Translations under genes and position numbers: made by a program
The notes under the pieces: generated by a model
What the model saw: the letters and a program-made list of their open reading frames with translations, nothing else
What the model was told of the DNA's origin: nothing
The model's database searches: none
Assembly (NCBI RefSeq): GCF_028583425.1
Contig: NC_072805.1
Coordinates: forward strand, 21,214,001-21,278,000
From: Eublepharis macularius
Taxonomy: Eukaryota > Chordata > Lepidosauria > Squamata > Eublepharidae
Reading direction: 5' to 3'
Length of the DNA stretch: 64,000 nucleotides
Shown here: positions 23,712 through 33,470 of the stretch, one piece after another
How positions within the stretch are numbered: position 1 is the first letter of the stretch
How the letters are laid out: every line of letters starts with the position of its first letter

Positions 23712-23945
23712 GGGCCAAACTACAAGTGATGAATGACACAGGTTGGACACTTGTCAGCTTCCCTCAAGTTTTGGTGGGAAATGTAGGCAGCTTGGCGGAA
23801 TGTTGGACAAGTGACAGTTGAAAAGTCCATTGGACAGCAGTCGGAGAGCCAAGCTGCAAGACCAGGATGCCTACATTTCCCATCAAAACTTGAGGGAAGC
23901 TGACAAGTGTCCAACCTGTGTCATCCGTCACTTGTAGTTTGGCCC
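23712..23945. mobile_element. Paired-arm MITE (CTACAAGTGAC family), 234 bp
   Basis: Arms GGGCCAAACTACAAGTGAT and its mirror, with internal pair TGACAAGTGTCCAACCTGTG. It has exactly the length of the copies at 45901-46134 and 53867-54100. The flanking trinucleotides differ (CGA, TAT). Confidence 0.7.
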
Positions 23946-24517
23946 TATGTTGTAAATGCAAATAAAAAACAAAGTGAAGTGATTACGCTGTGCAGAAAGG
24001 GAGGCCAAAGTATGTGCTGCCAAGCAGGATCTTCCAGATTGCCCCCTTTCCTCATCTTCTCTAAATTGACAGATTTCCCACCCCACTCCCATCCCCCCCC
24101 GAACAAATTTCTCTCCCCCCTCTATGCAACGACCCACCAATATCTGGCATTTCAAATATTTTTGGAGCTCAAATTTAGTCACAGATATAAAAAGCTCCTT
24201 GAAGGACAGTGTGGTTTGCATTCCCCCCGGCCTCTCCCAGCTCCGTCCTCATTGCCTGTGGCTGTCTGCATCCAGGATCTTGTGTGCCCATCATCCCAAA
24301 GTCTCGACTTCGTCCCCTCTCTGCTGGTGGTTGGCCGCCACCCCTGCAGAGGAAGACCAGCGGTCATATTAAAAGCAAGGTGTGGGAGGCAAGGAGAGTC
24401 GACTTGACCATGGATAGCTAGGAATGCAAAATCCGTCAATTAAAAAAAAAATTACTTAAGATTTCTTTTAGCCTGCACTCTCTGCAAAATATGGCAGCTT
24501 TGAAATAAAATAACTAA

Positions 24518-24592
24518 TCCTAAGCAGAGTTATACTCTTCTAAGTCCATTGAAGAGTTTAGAAGGGTTTAACGCTGCTTAGGGTAATAAGAT
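24518..24592. repeat. Short palindromic repeat (CCTAAGCAGAGTTA type)
   Basis: Arms CTAAGCAGAGTTATACTCTT and the mirrored AAGGGTTTAACGCTGCTTAG surround CTAAGTCCATTGAAG. One arm of the same repeat appears at about 39245-39300. It is common in sauropsid genomes to my knowledge. Confidence 0.5.
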
Positions 24593-24874
24593 ATGAGTCC
24601 TGTAGCAGCAAGACAATGAGATTTTCTGAGTTATAAGCTTTTGAGTGTCAAAACTCCCTTTGCCAGATACATCTGCTTAGAATGGCACTGCAAGGTTATA
24701 CCTGTGCCATTTTTAAAAAAAATCCCTGGGGCCAACCATTAACTTGTGATTGTTAAAGTGACAGCAGCAATTATAAAGGAACAAACGCCAGCAGAATTTT
24801 TTTTTTAAAAGACCGCCCCCCTCCCATTTCCACACAGAATTGTGTGTGAGTGAAGGGGAGTGAGATTGTGTGTG

Positions 24875-25218
24875 AGATTGAGGGGGGACATGATTGCTCT
24901 TTAAATATTTGAAAGGCTGTCATTTGGAGGAGGGCAAAGAGCTGTTCCAGGTGGCAGCAGAGGGTAGGACCCGAAACAACGGGCTTAAATTACATGCAGA
25001 AAGGGACCAGCTGGATATTAGGAAAAACTTTTTCACAGTCAGAGTAGTTCAAAAGTGGAATCAGCTGCCTAGGGAGGTGGTGAGCTCCCCTTCACTGGCA
25101 GTTTTCAAGAAGAGGCTGGATGAAAATTTGTCAGGGATGCTTTAGGCTGATCCTGCACTGGGCAGGGGGTTGGACTAGATGGTCTGTATGGCCCCTTCCA
25201 ACTCTGTGATTCTGTGAA
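24875..25218 (+). mobile_element. CR1-type LINE, 3' end of ORF2 and terminus
   Basis: In frame from before 24894 the plus strand encodes about 85 residues typical of the C-terminus of a CR1 ORF2 protein, including RKNFFTVRVVQKWNQLPREVV and SPSLAVFKKRLDENLSG, then stops. The downstream end GGTTGGACTAGATGG, then CCAACTCTGTGATTCTGTGA, is the CR1 3' terminus with its short tandem tail. 5'-truncated, as is usual for CR1. Confidence 0.85.
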
Positions 25219-25239
25219 TAGTATGTCGTTGGTGGCAGC

Positions 25240-25617
25240 CAGGGGTCATTTTGTAGAAAAAGAGCTGGAGGAACTCATTAGCATAACTGATTTGCATATG
25301 CCACACCCCCTGACATCACCTATCCTGGCTGTTTTGGACCCAATCCTGGCCATTCAGGGCTGAAATTGGGCCCAAAATGGCAGAAAGGGGTGAGAATGGC
25401 CAAAAGGGGCCCAAAATGGTCAGGATCAGGCCACTGCTGAGTAGGAGAGTGATCCACCACCCGTCAGAGGCCCGATCTGGGTCATTTCGGCTCCAATCCA
25501 GGCTGAAACGGGCCCAAAATGGCCGAGAGTCAGGTGGGCGGGGCCACCTGACATGTGACCTCTTTGGGGAACTGCTGGAACTGTGTTCCTGCATGTTCTC
25601 CCTCAAAATGAGCCCTG
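25240..25617. mobile_element. hAT-like element with perfect 8-bp target duplication
   Basis: Runs from CAGGGGTCATTTT to AAAATGAGCCCTG. It is flanked by GTGGCAGC at 25232-25239 and 25618-25625. The interior is rich in near-palindromic GGCCCAAAATGG motifs. Its arms share the GGAACTGCTGGAACTGTGTT idea with the CAGGGCTTTTTTTC family but form a separate subfamily. Confidence 0.85.
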
Positions 25618-26344
25618 GTGGCAGCAATTTAGAAAGACCAAAGTGGGCGAAGAAGATATTAAAAGGTGAACAAAACAAAAAAAACTCAGTGAAAAGCCTG
25701 GATAAAGGAAAAGAACTTTAAGGAGCACCAACATTTAATAGGATCTGCACCAGCCAAACAACGTTTTGCAGCCACGATGGCATAACAGAGACATCCCTGT
25801 CTCCAGCGGGCACCCCTGTCACATCAAATGGCGAGGTGTCCAGATGAAGGCCTCCGAGAATGATCGCCATGAATGGGCAGGTTCACATTACAGCAGGCAG
25901 TCCTTCAGGGTATCCGAGTCTCAGTACAGAGAAGGCTTTAAGGAAAATAATTGGCACCTTTGAATTGCGGCTAGAAGCTAGCTGGCAGACTGTCTAGAGC
26001 TTTTAATGCTGTTTTCTATCATTTGGCGAGTCAGTCACCTGGCATGCCCCCAAATGGCCCGATGCGATGTTCAGCGTGCATTCCAGGGGTTGCTTATCTC
26101 TGTTTGCTTTCTGTTGTTTCAGTGGGTTTATTTTATACCTTTCTGGATAAAATGTCATGTGAATACTTTTGCTGAAAACAAAAAGTTTGGTGTTTCTAAA
26201 AGTGTGATATACTTTAAGGACGATCCCTTCTCATTCCCCATAATGGTAGAAAACCAAACAACCAAAATTTCCCCTTCTTTCTTGATGGGGGTGGCCTTAC
26301 CTGTCAGGCAGCCTGGGCAATTTTCCATGGCTCTACACTGAGGA

Positions 26345-26760
26345 GGCAGCTCTGATGGTTGGAGGTGGTAGGGCCTGGAGTTGTCTCAGAATTACAGCTG
26401 ATGTTCAGACTACAGAGATTAGTTCCCCTGGAGGAAATATCCACTTTGGAGGGAAGACGCTATGGCACTGCATCCCCTAGGGTTGCCAACCTCCAGGTGG
26501 TGGCTGGATATTGCCTGGAATTACAATGGATCTCCCGGCAATAGAGATCAGTTCCCCTGGAGAAAGCGGCTTTGGAGGGTGGACTCTCTATGGCTCTACA
26601 CTCTGCAGAGGTCCTTCTCCTCTAATCTCCCGGAATTTCTGAATCTGGAGCTGGCAACCCTAATCCCCACTGAGCTCCCTCCCCCCTCCCCAAACTCTGT
26701 CTTTCCCAGGCACCAGCCCCAAATCTCCAGGAACTCCACAAGCCAGAGTTGGCAACCCTA
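26345..26760 (+). mobile_element. TAGGG-type hAT element interrupted by another copy
   Basis: The body begins near 26350 and is recognisable (AATTACAGCTGATGTTCAGA, GTTCCCCTGGAGG, ACGCTATGGCACTGCATCCCC). It breaks at 26477 and resumes at 26663 (ATCCCCACTGAGCTCCCTCC), ending GAGTTGGCAACCCTA at 26760. The break holds the copy below. Confidence 0.65.
26478..26662 (+). mobile_element. TAGGG-type hAT element nested in a relative
   Basis: Runs from TAGGGTTGCCAACC to GAGCTGGCAACCCTA (185 bp, internally shortened compared with the 220-230 bp copies). ATCCCC stands at both junctions, consistent with a target duplication partly decayed to 6 bp. Confidence 0.65.
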
Positions 26761-26869
26761 GCTGTTGGTGACAGAAAATGGTGAAAAACAGGGTAAAGTC
26801 AAAATGCAAACTATGATGCCTTTTCAAAGGGACATGCATGTATGTTGAGCACTTGTTTAGAGAGTGAGA

Positions 26870-27235
26870 AGCGAAGCGGGGAAGCCAGAGTTGGTTCCAT
26901 GCTGGGGGACGGCTGGGCAGAGAGTGCTCAGCCCCCCCTGCTTGCTACCAGGTCCCCCTTCTTGCCTGCCCACCCATGTTCCCTACTGACTGTGCATCCT
27001 TCCTTTGCCCATTCACAAGCTCTCCCACCACCTGCAGTCCCAGATACCCACGTGTCTGGCACGCCCTTTCCTCGATGGTGATGGGTGCAGCTAGGAGTGC
27101 CCCTGCCATGGCCTCCAGGAATGATGCTTTGTGCATCACCCACATGCCCTTCTCCAGCAGCACTAGGTAGCACATGCAGCTGGGAGTAGAGGTGACAAAG
27201 CACTCACAAGCAGGCAATGGAAAGGTGTGAGTTCA
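26870..27235 (-). mobile_element. ~420-bp interspersed repeat, reverse copy
   Basis: On the reverse strand it matches 40732-41183 and 50225-50645: the phrases GCTGCATGTGCTACCTAGTG, CTGGAGAAGGGCATGTGGGT and CACTCCTAGCTGCACCCA occur in the same order. Proline- and histidine-rich open frames here repeat in all three copies and are not genes. Confidence 0.6.
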
Positions 27236-27453
27236 GAGGAGATGCGTCAGCAGCAGTGGACCTCACCAGAAGCTATGGGTCTCAGTGGCTTCCCCATTTC
27301 ACAATGTGCTGATGTCAGCCCTGGAAGGGCCTCAGCCTTGACTTCTGCCCAGAACTGCGGAACTGCTAAGATGGCCACTGTTCCTCAAAACTCAGATAAG
27401 TAAGGCACAACGTACTCCAAAAGAAATCTTAGAAAGTGCTGTTAGGAATGTCT

Positions 27454-27459
27454 TTTATT
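27454..27459 (-). terminator. Poly(A) signal AATAAA
   Basis: On the reverse strand AATAAA lies about 135 bp after the stop codon of the 27593-28120 frame, the usual order for a vertebrate transcript end. No genomic poly(A) tract follows, so it does not look like the tail of a retrocopy. Confidence 0.4.
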
Positions 27460-27592
27460 TACCAATGCCTCATCAGCTTGTGGTTTTTGGGAACTCCTAA
27501 AGAGTTATCGTACTATGCAGTGAAATAAATAGATCACACGTGGAGGCAGCGGACACCTGGTCAGGACTCCTTGCCCTGGTCAGAGTCTCTCT

Positions 27593-28120
27593 CTAGAGTG
27601 TAGGTGGGCTAAAGCCACTCCGTCCAAACTCAGGGATCAGCCGTAAACTAGGATCCGAGCCCTGAAAGGAAGATCCGCTGCTTTGGGGTGCTTTGCTCGC
27701 TGCTGGGTGATGGAAGGGTTTGGGCTTGTGTGGAGGGCTCCCATTGGACAAGGCCTGCTGGAATCCCGTTGCATATTTCTGGAGATCATTGCTGAGCCAG
27801 TTTACCACGTTAGACTTCTCAGAGGAGCTCTGCTTGAAAAGGCAAACGGTGTTGATCGGGTTGCTTCTCTCATTGTCCTTGATCACAATAATGTCTTTCT
27901 CTTCCATGCTCTCTAAGGCCACATCAAACTCATTGGAAGGGCCGGAGTCAATGCTGGACTCACTCTCGGATTTCTTGGCAGCCTTCTCGATGTCCTTCAG
28001 TTTGGAGATATCCACAAAACAAACCACCTCGCAGTTCTTGTCTTTCGGGTGGTCACGATCATACAGGTCAACTTTGCACAGGCCTGCCTGGCTGTTTAGC
28101 CAATCAATTTCCTGAGCCAT
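27593..28120 (-). CDS. Unidentified 175-aa acidic/serine-rich protein
   Basis: One uninterrupted frame of 175 codons runs from ATG at 28120 to TAG at 27593-27595. The same frame stays open upstream to an ATG at 28249, but the 28120 start is preferred: it has A at -3 and G at +4 (AAGATGG), and the upstream 43 residues read like translated leader. Visible features are an N-terminal MAQEIDWLNSQ, a segment with CEVVCFVDISKLKD, an acidic serine-rich stretch near residues 50-75 (SESESSIDSG), VCLFKQSSSEKSNVVNWLSND at about 98-118, and a proline/serine-rich tail ending SGFSPPTL. There is no signal peptide or membrane segment. I do not recognise the family. It could be a single-exon gene, a terminal exon or an intact retrocopy; no poly(A) tract or target duplication supports the last. 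It is far from the CBFB promoter and on the opposite strand. Confidence 0.6.
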   Translation of the reverse strand: MAQEIDWLNSQAGLCKVDLYDRDHPKDKNCEVVCFVDISKLKDIEKAAKKSESESSIDSGPSNEFDVALESMEEKDIIVIKDNERSNPINTVCLFKQSSSEKSNVVNWLSNDLQKYATGFQQALSNGSPPHKPKPFHHPAASKAPQSSGSSFQGSDPSLRLIPEFGRSGFSPPTL

Positions 28121-28330
28121 CTTTGTAGAACGAGATGCCAGGGGGCCCAACGGTGGTCTTCTTTCAGTTGACTGGGGTGGGTGACCCTGCCAGCCACTCA
28201 GATGCTGCCTCCTTCTGTCTGCTTCCTCTGCTCCTTTGACAGAAGGCAATTTTTTCCTCCTGTGGTCACTTGGTTTCTACGGTAGCCATGACATCACAAA
28301 TCAGCAATAACTTTTGCCAACCAATCATGA
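28121..28330 (-). promoter_or_regulatory. Possible leader/promoter of the 175-aa frame
   Basis: Reading in the gene direction, the 200 bp before the start holds a CRE-like TGATGTCA followed by TGGCTACCG (28275-28295), then a purine-rich leader. There is no TATA box and no CpG island. The CRE-like match is one base from consensus, so this is a weak inference. Confidence 0.2.
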
Positions 28331-28763
28331 ACTAGCCCTGTTTAGAAATGCAGTTGCAACAAAACTTTTTTCAGGAAAATGATCAAACCAGGAAACAAAC
28401 TACATTCTGTTGCCAAAATATGAATATGAAAAAGGGTATCTCATTATCTTTTAAACATTTAGTTCAATGTAAAAGCAATATAGTATAATTATCAAAACAA
28501 TAACATACGAATTGTCAATAATAAAACAAGTCACAAAAATAACACCAAACAATATCCAGCAACTTAAAATAATATCCATAAAACAAACCTCGGGCTACAA
28601 GACAATAAAAACAGCTTAAAAAATGGAACCACTCAGTTAAAGGCCTGGACAAAAAGAAATATTTTGTTCTTACAATGAAAGAAAATAAAGTAGGCATCAA
28701 GCAAACTTTAAGGGGGAGGGCACCAAAGGTGAGGTGTCACCACTGAAAAAGACCTATCTCTGA

Positions 28764-29472
28764 TAGGTAGGGTTGCCAGTCTCCAGGTAGTGGCTGGAGA
28801 TCTCCTGGAATTACAACTGGTCTCCAGGCCACAGAGGTCAGTTCACCTGGAGAAAATGGCTACTTTGGGGAGTAGACTCTATGGAATTATGCCATGCCAA
28901 GGTCCTTTCCCTCCCCAAACCCCACTTTCTCCAGGTTTCTCCAGGTTTCACCCCCCAGATCTCCAGGAATTTCCCTACTTGGAGCTGGCAACCCTACTGA
29001 TAGGGTTGCCAAGCCCCCTCAATCTCCCAGCAGGGGATTGGGGCCTGGCTCCTACCTCTCTTCTGAGGGTGGTGCATGCATGCTTTGCATGCGCGCGTTC
29101 CTACAAAGCACGATGATGTCACTTCTGGGAAGTGATGTCATCGCACAGCGCCCCCCCCCCCGAGCACCCATGCTCCACAAGGGCTCGCACTGGGGGCTGC
29201 TGTGGAGTGCAGGAATGCTCTTGCACTCCACAGCGGCCCAAAACTCACCCACAGATCGGGCCCATCTTGAGCTGCTGTGGAGCGCGGGAGCACTCCTGTG
29301 CGCCAGAGTGTCCCAAAACGGGCCCGATCTACGGGAGTGCGCAGCTCCGCAGGGGAGCACACACAGAGGGTGCACGCCCCCCCCCCCACTGGCCAAGTAA
29401 GTGGGGGCAGGGTGTGGGGGCTAGGGCAGGGGCGGGGGATCCCCTGCCCCCATTGGGGGTCTGGCACCCCTA
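28764..29472. mobile_element. Outer hAT element, split by a nested hAT copy
   Basis: The outer element's first four bases (TAGG) lie at 28764-28767. Its main part runs from 29005 to the terminus GGCACCCCTA at 29472. Its own 8-bp duplication, ATCTCTGA, is intact at 28756-28763 and 29473-29480. Without the insert and its duplicated target it reads TAGGGTTGCCAAGC to its end. The interior has repeated segments (GCTGTGGAG near 29200 and 29270) and TGATGTCACTTCTGGGAAGT at 29114-29133. No protein is encoded. Confidence 0.8.
28768..28996 (+). mobile_element. Inner TAGGG-type hAT element, 229 bp
   Basis: Runs from TAGGGTTGCCAGTC to GAGCTGGCAACCCTA. It is flanked by a perfect 8-bp duplication, CTGATAGG, at 28760-28767 and 28997-29004. 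That target overlaps the first four bases of the outer element, so this copy inserted later. The body matches 12978-13204 and 31061-31280. Confidence 0.85.
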
Positions 29473-29779
29473 ATCTCTGATCACCTGCCTCTTTTCTGCA
29501 AGTGGGAGTGCACAGAGCAGGGCTTGGAAAGAGGCTCTTAATGGGCAGTCTATAAGAAACTCTGCCTGGAGAACAGAGTGCTGAGACTTGTCCTGCCTGA
29601 CATCTTTTATATGTGAAAGTTTTTTTATTTTGTTTTATTGCATTGTGACTGTTGGGTGTGACTTCCTCTGAGCTGCCTTGGGTCCTACTTGGCAGAACAG
29701 ATTCATTTTAAAATAAATAATACTAGTTAAATTGGTGAACAAAGGGGACATCCTGAGTGCTCAGGAAAAAGTAGAGTAT

Positions 29780-30020
29780 TAACAAAAACAACAACAACAT
29801 TTGATTTGTCCCTTCAAGACAATTTAATGCCACACTCAAAGCAAAATGTGTTATTTTTATCCTCATGACAATCACCCTGTAAGGTGGGTGGGGCTAAGAG
29901 AGCTCCGGGAGAGCTTTGACTGATCACTCAGCTGGCTTCAAGCAGAGGAGTAGGGAATCAAACCTGGTCCTCCAGATTAGAGTCCTGCCGCTCTTAACAA
30001 CTACACCAATAAGGCAGCTC
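29780..30020 (-). repeat. tRNA-derived SINE (long-tail subfamily)
   Basis: The reverse strand begins GAGCTGCCTTATTGGTGTAG, has GGTTTGATTCC (B box), AGCCAGCTGAGTGATC, and CACAGGGTGATT-like body. The tail is the AAC-rich end at 29780-29800. Confidence 0.8.
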
Positions 30021-30067
30021 CAGCCACCATGAACGTTGGGCAGGTAGACAGAAAGCCAGAATTACTA

Positions 30068-30126
30068 GGAATTGATTGATTGGTTGATTGATTAATTGAT
30101 TGATTAATTGATTGATTAATTGATTT
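30068..30126 (+). repeat. (GATT)n microsatellite
   Basis: Imperfect GATT/AATT repeats over about 58 bp. Confidence 0.8.
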
Positions 30127-30784
30127 TCTGCCCTCCCTGCACTGGCAGGCTCAGGGCAGATTACATTTCATAAATAGGATTGAACATACAGTGGTTGATA
30201 GTGTAACGTCCTTGTCTGGAACTATGGTTCAACCTAATTTGGAGTACTGTGTACAGTCCTGGTATCTCAAAAAAGATACTGAAAAAAAAGAGCTGAAAAA
30301 AAGTGCAGGAGAAGGTTGTGACGACTTGATTTATTTATCAAGTAGCTCCTCAGTCATATAAGGTAATCACATCAGAAGGGCACAAATTCAGGTGAAAGAG
30401 AAGGCAACTTGCTGCTGCACATCTCAAGAAGAAACCAGACGGGGCAGTTGGTTAACAATCCCCACAGAGAAAGAGATGGAAGAGGAACTGGATGAACAAG
30501 CTATTGCGGATGGTCAGGAACCAAATCAACATGTACATCTAAGTGACACACCACCTAGCAACATCAGAAGAGACTAAGACAAAATGACACTCACTATGAA
30601 AATGTAGAAAACCTACGAGGCTAACTGAAGTATGCTAGAGACGATGCTAAAATGTACAATGATTTTCTTATGTTATTTAGGATATGTTATGTTTCCTATG
30701 CTGTATTGTTATTTATGTGTTTATTCATTTCAAGAAAGGGGAGATGTGAGGGGCTCTCCTTTTAAGAGAAGCTCATCAGAGCCT

Positions 30785-30960
30785 ACGGTTGCCAGGTGGG
30801 GCCAGGATATCTCCAGCTGATCTCCAGACAAGAGAAATCAGTTCCCCTGGAGAGTGTGGCTGCTTTGGCGGGTAGAACTCTATGGCATTATACCCTGCTG
30901 AAGTTCCTCCCTTCCCTAAACCCCGCCCTCCCCAGGCTCCGCCCTATGGAAGCCAGTTTC
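30785..30960 (+). mobile_element. TAGGG-type hAT element, 5' part
   Basis: Starts near CGGTTGCCAGGTGGG and contains CTGATCTCCAGACAAGAG, CAGTTCCCCTGGAGAG, CTCTATGGCATTATACCC and CCCAGGCTCCGCCC. It stops before the right terminus. Confidence 0.6.
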
Positions 30961-31060
30961 AACACGTTTCTGGTGTTATTTCACTTTCCAGGCTGTAGGC
31001 CTAGGCCAGTGTTATAGTGGCTGTATAATAAACTTTTTGTGTTGAAAAGTCATTCTGTGA

Positions 31061-31280
31061 TAGAGTTGCCAGCCTCCAGGCATGGCTGGAGGTCTCCTGG
31101 AATTACAACTCGTCTCCAGGTCACAGAGATCAGTTCACCTTGTAGAAAATGGCTACTTTGAGGCGGTGGACTCTATGGAATTATGCCATGCCGAGGTCCT
31201 TTCCCTCCCCAAACCCCACTTTCTCCAGGTTTCACCCCCTAGATCTCCAGGAATTTCCCAACCTGGAACTGGTAACCCTT
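31061..31280 (+). mobile_element. TAGGG-type hAT element with perfect 8-bp duplication
   Basis: Runs from TAGAGTTGCCAGCC to GAACTGGTAACCCTT (220 bp). It is flanked by TTCTGTGA at 31053-31060 and 31281-31288. Both termini carry substitutions relative to TAGGGTTGCC, yet the duplication is perfect. Confidence 0.85.
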
Positions 31281-31704
31281 TTCTGTGAGTACTCTGTGTT
31301 ACCATGAATAGTACAAGGGCAACCAAGATGATTGAGGAGTTGCTATTCTGCCGCTCTTTGGTTTACAATAAAAGACAATGGGACGCGGACACACTCAATA
31401 GAGGTTTATAAAATTACACCTGGGGGTGTGAAAGTGGATAGAGAGAGTTTTTTCCTCTTCTCCCATAACACTAGAACTTGTGGGCACTCAATGACGTTGA
31501 TGGTCAATAGATTTAGGACAGAAAAAAAGAAGTACTTCTTCAGTTCGTAGGTGATTAAATTGTGGAATTCACACAGTGGACATATTTTATTTATTTATTT
31601 AAAACATATGCCACCTTTCCTCCCAAATAACGTCCACAAAGCAGCAAACATTATAACATTAACCAATGGAATGTTTTAAATAATTTAAATTTGAATTTAA
31701 AACA

Positions 31705-31790
31705 TTTAAAATAGATACATAGAGCTGAAGGTATCCCCAAGAGTCATCTAGTCCAACCCCCTGCACAAAGCAGGAAATTCACAGCAACCT
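31705..31790 (-). repeat. CR1-type LINE 3' end fragment
   Basis: The reverse strand reads GTGAATTTCCTGCTTTGTGC, then AGGGGGTTGGACTAGATGAC, the CR1 3' untranslated phrase also found at 56065-56105. Confidence 0.65.
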
Positions 31791-31929
31791 CCCTTCCACA
31801 CGCCCCCAGTGGCTCCTGCTTTATTGCCCAGAGGCAGGTTAGAAAAAAGTATTAAAATAATTCAATAAATGCATACATCAACACCAAAAATAAACAAGAG
31901 AATCAATAACAGTTATTGGAGGTATGCCA

Positions 31930-33170
31930 AATGAAAAAAGTCTTTACCTGCAGGCAGAAGACAGCAATAGAAGTGGGCAGATGAATCTCCCTGGGGAGGG
32001 AATTCCAAAGTTTCGGCACCACAACCAAGAAGACCCTGTCTCAGGTCACTGCTCATCTAGCCTCCAAAGATGACCAGAGTTAGTGGGCTGGTTCATATGG
32101 GAGAAGGCTTTCCTTAAAGTATGCTGGCCCCAGGCCATATGGGGCTTTAAAGGTCACACCACCACCTTGAATTGGGCCTGGAAGCAAATTAGGAGCCAGT
32201 GTAGATGGAACAAGACTGGAGTGATACTGTCCTTATGGCCCACTCCAGTCCATGTTCTGGCTGCAGCATTCTATGCCAACTGTAGCTTCCACACTGTCTT
32301 TAAGGGCAGCCCCACACAGATCGCATTGTAGTAATCTAATGTAGATGTTACCAGGGTATGTACGACAGTGGCAAGATGTTTCCTGTCTTGGAAGTGTCAC
32401 AACTAGCTCACCAGCTAAAGCCGGTAAAAGACACCCTTGGCAACAGCTACCACCCATTTATCCTACAAGACACCCAGGTCTAGCAGCACCCCCAAATTAT
32501 GAACCTGCTCCTTTAGGAGATTGCAAACCCATCTAGAACAGGAGAACCCCCATTTCTTGGATCAGATCTCCCCCCCCCCCACCAGTAGCACCTCTACTTT
32601 GTTGGGATTAAGTTTCAGCTTGTTTGCCCTCATCTACTCCAAGCACCTGTTCACCATTTCCACAGCCTCTTTGGTAGCTCAAGACAGAGCTGAGTGTCAT
32701 CTGCATATTGGTGGCAGCCCAGATCTGTGGATGACCTTGTGTTTTTCATAGATGTTGAAAAGTGTGGGGGCAAGATGGAAACTTGGGGCTCTCCAGGACA
32801 AGGGACAGATCAGCAGTTTTTCCAGCATCACATTCTGAAACCAACCCTCAAGGTAGGACTGGAACCACTGCAGAACAGTGCCTTCCAGTCCCAGAAAACA
32901 GACCATATGGATACCACGACTGATTATATCAAAAGCCACTGAAAGGTCCAGGAGAATTAACAAGACAGCAGTCCCTCTGTCCATCTCCTGGTTCGAGTCA
33001 TCCACCAGGGTGACCAAGGCTGCTTCAGTCCCATAAGCAGGCCTGAAAGCGGATTGGAATGGATCGAAACAATCTGCGTCATTCAGGAATCCCTGGAGCT
33101 GACCAGCCACCCCTTGTTCAATCGCCTTGCTCAAGAATGGTACATTTGAGATTGCATGGTCGTTATTCAA
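31930..33170 (-). mobile_element. L2-like LINE, RT to C-terminus, decayed
   Basis: The reverse strand encodes reverse transcriptase pieces in order: LSKAIEQGVAGQLQGFL, FQSAFRPAYGTEAALVTLVD, LLILLDLSVAFD, YLEGWFQNV, then the active-site motif YADDTQL at 32687-32707. Further down come DYYNAM, VWKLQLA, AAART and LHWLL segments of the C-terminal region. The order and motifs are those of L2/CR1-clade LINEs. Stops and frameshifts interrupt it (the YADD motif is in a different frame from the preceding 157-codon stretch), so it is dead. Confidence 0.8.
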
Positions 33171-33344
33171 CTCTCCTGGGCCACAAGCACAGATGGCTTT
33201 AAAGGAAGACTAAACAGATTGGTGAAAGAGGTCCATCAATGGCTACTAGCCGTGGTGACTAAAGGGAAACCCCATATTCAGATGCAGCTAACCTTTGAAA
33301 GTGTTAGGAAGAAACATCCGTGGGAGGGTTTGGCCCTTATGTGC

Positions 33345-33470
33345 GGCTTGTAGATCCCCCAGGGCAAGTGGTTGCCCACTGTGTGAAGCAGAATGGACCA
33401 GAATGTGTGAAGCAGAATGGACTAGATGGGCCACTGATTGGATCCAGCAGGGCACATCTTATGTTCTTAA
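33345..33470 (+). repeat. LINE 3' end fragment
   Basis: Ends with GGACTAGATGGGCCACTGAT, then TCCAGCAGGGC and CTTATGTTCTTA. A second copy of this end lies at 46165-46260. Its CR1-like phrase suggests a CR1 relative. A 22-bp unit (GTGTGAAGCAGAATGGAC) is duplicated within it. Confidence 0.5.

Noticed and set aside
23907-24407. 166-codon frame on the + strand
   Set aside because: Starts inside a MITE arm, crosses unrelated unique sequence, and has no recognisable domain or initiator context; likely chance.
24894-25145. 83-codon frame with KNFFTVRVVQKWNQLPREVV as a host gene
   Set aside because: It is the C-terminus of a CR1 ORF2, followed by a CR1 3' end.
32697-33170. Reverse-transcriptase frame as a host gene
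   Set aside because: It is part of an L2-like LINE; the YADD motif is in a different frame, so the copy is dead.
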